Assembly (NCBI GenBank): GCA_917880885.1
Contig: OU862928.1
Location: forward strand, 38,180,962 to 38,244,961
Origin: Limnephilus marmoratus
Lineage: Eukaryota > Arthropoda > Insecta > Trichoptera > Limnephilidae
DNA: 64,000 nt
Direction of reading: 5' to 3'
Positions 60,401 through 64,000 of the stretch are shown here, in pieces (the first letter of the stretch is position 1; each line of letters opens with the position of its first letter). Below the pieces are notes generated by a model. The model saw nothing but the letters and a program-made list of their open reading frames with translations. It was not told where the DNA came from and did not search any database. Made by a program: the position numbers and the translations under genes.

Positions 60401-61760
60401 TGCCTACTACGTATCCTAAAATACTTTGAAAACTGAAAACTCGAACCTGCAGAAAGTTGTGGTTACTGGCAAAGTGTTTGGCAGGAGAAGTAGACGAATA
60501 TCACAGATGTTTTGGAGTAATCAAATATCACAGGCGTTCTACTGGTGAATGATGATGACCTTGTTCTACTGGTGAACCGTGAAGATGTGATAATCCTGGT
60601 TCATTAGGACGATTGGAGTGGGGTCACGATTCTCAACCTAAAGGCAATGGAATTATTGACAAAAGATTTACTAAAACATAAAAATTTAACACAAATCGTC
60701 CGTAGAATTATTGTGGGTTTTGGCACACACGCCAATTTTTGACAGAGTGTTTCTGTTGAAATATTTCACGAGTTCGCCTATTGAGCGCTTTCGTTGGATA
60801 TTATTATAATGTCGAGTATTTTGAGTCTCCATTCAACAGCCAATTTATGTGTAGTCTGACAGCGTCAAGGATGAAATAAAAACTAGAGCGAGCAATCCGG
60901 TTAAAAGACAAGTGATTCATTCATGGCTTGTTTAGAAAAAGATCTTAACGTAGAAAGAGAACATTAAAATTGTAGATATGGATATGTGGATTGGATTCAG
61001 ATAAAATAGCTTACACTCACTGCACTTTTACATTTTGAAAAAAAAAATAAACAATGACACTTTTCCAGATCCAATTTGGACTCTTTTGAGTAAAATGAGT
61101 AAGGATTAGTAATTATTTAGGTATATACCTACTTTAAACTTTTATACACTTCATTAGTCCGCAGCCAAATTGAGTACAACTCATCTATTTGGTCACCGCA
61201 GTTCACTTTTTCACAGTTCAGTTCACTCAGATTCTACTGAAAAAAATACAGCACAATTTTTTAAGACCTAAATTATAAACAACAGCACAGAAGGAACTTA
61301 TAAAAAAGCATTTCAAATGTTTTTTTTTTAAACAGTCAATAGTTTAAAATTTGTTTCGAAAACTGTAAATTCTACTTAATTTAAATAAAATTATGTTTAC
61401 ACTGTTTAATTCTGTATTAAAAGGTATTTCTACATTAAATAAATAAATAAGTTCCTTGTAGAATTCATGGTACTCTTTAGGGAAAAGTTTATTGAATATT
61501 CTTGATGTATATTTATAACGTGTTATCAATTAATGTCAAGAGAGATAAGAATTTCTACACATTTGTTATATACTATTTCAATAGATGGGAGTTTTTCTCA
61601 ATTTAATATAGTCTTTAATTTATGTCAAGAGATGTCACTCATCCTAGGGATCTAACTCACCGACATTTAAATTTATAATAAAATGTAGCGTGATCTTCTC
61701 CCTTTCTGTGATGAGTGATGTCACCTAAAAATGAAAAATTAATAAAATTGAGTGAGTTTT
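60401..61760. other. 1.3 kb with no gene seen
   Basis: AT-rich; only short frames. 60500-60640 hints at LINE RT phrases (GTGAATGATGATGACCTTGT reads VNDDDLV) but is too short to assign. Confidence 0.4.
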
Positions 61761-61764
61761 AGAT

Positions 61765-61925
61765 ACTCTGATATAATATCGCCCAGGAAGGCCGCCATCC
61801 GTAATCGAAAATTGACTTCATCGGTGTTTGGTGACAAAACCTGAATAGCAAGTTACAACCCAACCTTCCCCTTTCCCACTCCATTGAGCCTCACAGCATA
61901 ACCCAATTGGGCATGCTACAGTCGC
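61765..61925 (+). mobile_element. SINE family 1 fragment
   Basis: TGATATAATATCGCCCAGG, TTCATCGGTGTTTGGTGAC and AACCCAATTGGGCATGCTAC match the SINE-1 body. Both ends are missing and the copy is diverged. Confidence 0.6.
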
Positions 61926-62184
61926 TGGCGTCGAACAGTAGAGCTGAGTTGTTATTCACACAGAAAAATATAAAAAGAAGCATTTTCAGGTACAAGAAAA
62001 AATGACCTACATTTTTCACCTGGGTGCAACTGAAATGGATGTTTGAATGGAGCAAGATCAGAAATTTGTTATGTTTAACATCATCGCAGCATGAAATGAA
62101 CACTTGTTCAAGCAAGATCGACGGTAATAAAAATAAAAATTTAATTTTAAATTCTTTACATATTACAAACAAATAAGTTTAACA

Positions 62185-62581
62185 CAGGAGTGCCCAACCC
62201 AAATCGTTTGTTAACTAGGTGGACCACTGTAGGGGGGGGGGGGTGAACGGCAGATATTACCGTTAATGCGTTCTTTGCACTCACCCTACACTTATTTAAA
62301 TCAGATCGATTGCATTCGATCTTCCGTAAAACGTGCGGAAAAAATATATAGGTTGGAATTGATTGCTTGGGGTTTTCAAGCAATAAATCAAAACCCCAAT
62401 CGAGGGTCCGAGGTCTAATAACAAGAAAGTTCTAATTTTACAAAGTAGAAAATAAATGTGAATTTGCTAAAACGATTTTTTTCTTTTATTATATGAATAC
62501 CAAAATCCCAAACTAAGAAAGCTGAAATTTCATTTTGGCCCGCAAAAAATCTTCAATTGGGCCACAGGTTGGGCAAGCCTG
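62185..62581 (+). mobile_element. hAT-type MITE
   Basis: The ends are CAGGAGTGCCCAACC and GGTTGGGCAAGCCTG. The flanking 8-mers are GTTTAACA and GTTTAATA (7 of 8). It carries a 12-base G run near 62234. The CAGG-GTGCCCAACC style terminus is typical of a widespread hAT group. Confidence 0.78.
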
Positions 62582-62589
62582 GTTTAATA

Positions 62590-62924
62590 CATATAATAAT
62601 TACAAAGTAAGATGTAAAGGTATAAGAATTGTACGCAGTAATGGAAATAAGGTCAAAGAGGGAGACTCTTTCAAAATCTACAGAATTTCCCTTTTGAATC
62701 TCTCCTCATTCAAAACAATATTCTTTTCCACCGTCGTGATTTGAAACTCACTGAAACGAAAAATAGCGATGTCAAACACAGTAGGATTTAGCCTAGAATA
62801 TTCGGTATCCTCTTTGTGCGGTGCTTCCTAGCCTCCCCACTCTTGTATACTTTAGTTTTCTGAAGGGTTCACTTCTAAAGCGTGTGAATTGCACACTCTT
62901 TTTTTTAAATATTCTACTCGTTTC
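62590..62924. other. Dispersed repeat, no gene
   Basis: 62735-62895 matches 59840-60010 and 31790-31950. Nothing else is seen. Confidence 0.45.
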
Positions 62925-63020
62925 TTTACTTAAAATTCACTGTACACATATGTATGTATAACTAACTATATGGGACGTGCGGGATTGCACTATACTCCCC
63001 ACATCCTGGAATAAAACATT
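62925..63020 (+). repeat. 3' tail of the same LINE family as 50994-53405
   Basis: GTGCGGGATTGCACTATACT, CCCCACATCCTGGAATAAAA and then an ATT run correspond to GGGATTGCACTACCCTCCCA / GTCCTGCTGGAATAAAAACT at 53350-53395. Confidence 0.65.
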
Positions 63021-63054
63021 ACTATTATTATCTTCAATCAAAACAGTATTAATA

Positions 63055-63525
63055 GGCTAGCATCTGCGTGGTTGAATTTCAGAACCCGACATCGATTGCA
63101 TGTCCGACATCACGCCTGACCCGTCGCACCAAGTAAACATCCGTGTACGTGGATTTTCAGACAAAGCTACCATTGTAGTTCGGTTTTTAATTCAAGAATT
63201 CGTCACAAGATGACGCAACTTTCGTCGGCAAGACGCAAAGGGAAGTTCCCTTTCAAGGTAGGTATAAGTTCTACGAATTTGTGAACCTGGAGTATCTCCC
63301 GGATTTCGAAAGATTGACGGTAATACTCAGTTGTATCAAGCGGCTACATATTACAAATGACGTCATCGTCCGTCCCGGTTGCTTTTTCGCTGTGACTTTC
63401 CATCACTGGTTGACACGTTGACAGTGGATACGAGGAACGGGCTAATTTTGGAACCAGTTCCTATTGGGTTTATGATCACCAACACTAATTCGGCGAAGCC
63501 GAGCCAAATGTCGCCCGCAAGGCCT
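63055..63525 (+). repeat. Dispersed repeat, partner of 1815-2282
   Basis: See the first copy. Alignable over most of its length with moderate divergence (CTACCATTGTAGTTCGG, AATTCAAGAATTCGTCAC, GAAAGATTGACGGTAATACT). Confidence 0.6.
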
Positions 63526-64000
63526 ATCAGTAAAAACCTGCTAGTTATTATTATTAACACAGAATGGCCAATACACACCTAAATATGAACACGAAATAGT
63601 ATAAGTTCTAAATGCAAACGCGACAACAAGTTCCCCAGCGTGACTAACAGCAAGATCCAACATTTACTCAAGTGGCAATTCTGAAAAATGCCCAAGACCA
63701 AAATAAACAATTGGCATGTATTATCACCGTCTATTATCAGCTTCTGGTGTGTTGGTGCGTTCAAATACGAGATCATCGCTTTGGGGGCTCGACTCTTCTA
63801 TTTCAGTGGCAATATTGTTATTTATCTCATCACGTGTCGGGATGGGTGGAACCGCCGAGGTCCAGAGTGTAGAGTTTTAGAGGAACAGCAGACAGCAGGT
63901 GTCGACAGGATCGCAAGTGTGAATGGAGGAATGGACCGAGCGAGCTAATATTGGGTGAATGATTTTTAAATCAAATAATATGAGATTTCCTTGCATAATC
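63526..64000. other. No gene seen
   Basis: Open frames of 65-86 codons overlap here on both strands without recognisable domains; composition does not favour any one. Confidence 0.4.

Noticed and set aside
1..64000. CRISPR arrays, rRNA or bacterial-type operons
   Set aside because: None seen; the tandem arrays present (98, 131, 163, 180 bp) have no spacer structure and the window is plainly eukaryotic.

Overview
This is a 64 kb piece of an animal nuclear genome, very probably a moth or butterfly. It is AT-rich, has small exons in large introns, carries TTAGG-type repeats, and is packed with insect-type transposons (PIF/Harbinger, hAT, mariner, non-LTR elements, tRNA-derived SINEs). It also holds a repeat ending in a CTCCTCCTTTTCGAAGTCG tail that I associate with Lepidoptera. 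The order assignment is inference; no marker gene proves it.

One host gene is clear. From about 13.05 kb down to 1.5 kb on the minus strand lie eight exons whose splice sites and reading phases all agree. They encode about 405 residues of a BTB-BACK-Kelch protein that I recognise as the IVNS1ABP (influenza NS1A-binding protein homologue) family. The start exon lies upstream, and most of the Kelch propeller lies beyond base 1. Its introns are filled with SINEs, a mariner, hAT and palindromic MITEs, and LINE fragments.

The remaining ~50 kb is a graveyard of mobile elements, often nested. At least six separate PIF/Harbinger insertions with 3-bp target duplications can be bounded: 14.2, 22.2, 26.2, 45.3, 57.7 and 58.4 kb. 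Several keep broken pieces of the transposase and of the DNA-binding partner gene (Myb/SANT-like or MADF). Two Harbinger copies at 57.7-59.1 kb sit head to head inside an older MITE. There are two hAT elements with recognisable 8-bp duplications plus a hAT-like MITE, a deleted mariner with a SINE inside it, a CR1-group-like LINE with a single in-frame stop (51-53.4 kb), several RT fragments, and a tandem array built from the RT catalytic core (48.2-48.8 kb).

The most unusual object is a 3.3 kb element at 41.6-44.9 kb. It has inverted repeats of about 570 bp, very similar to each other, flanking one decayed gene. The gene product looks like a FEN1/PIN-type nuclease with a cysteine-rich tail, and I see no DDE transposase. 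Other leads are palindromes carrying hammerhead-ribozyme-like cores of the type known from Penelope-like elements, a SINE whose 3' tail matches that of a LINE in the same window, and a 98-bp satellite built from a SINE head plus one arm of an inverted repeat.

All boundaries were read by eye; repeat edges without a target duplication are approximate to tens of bases.
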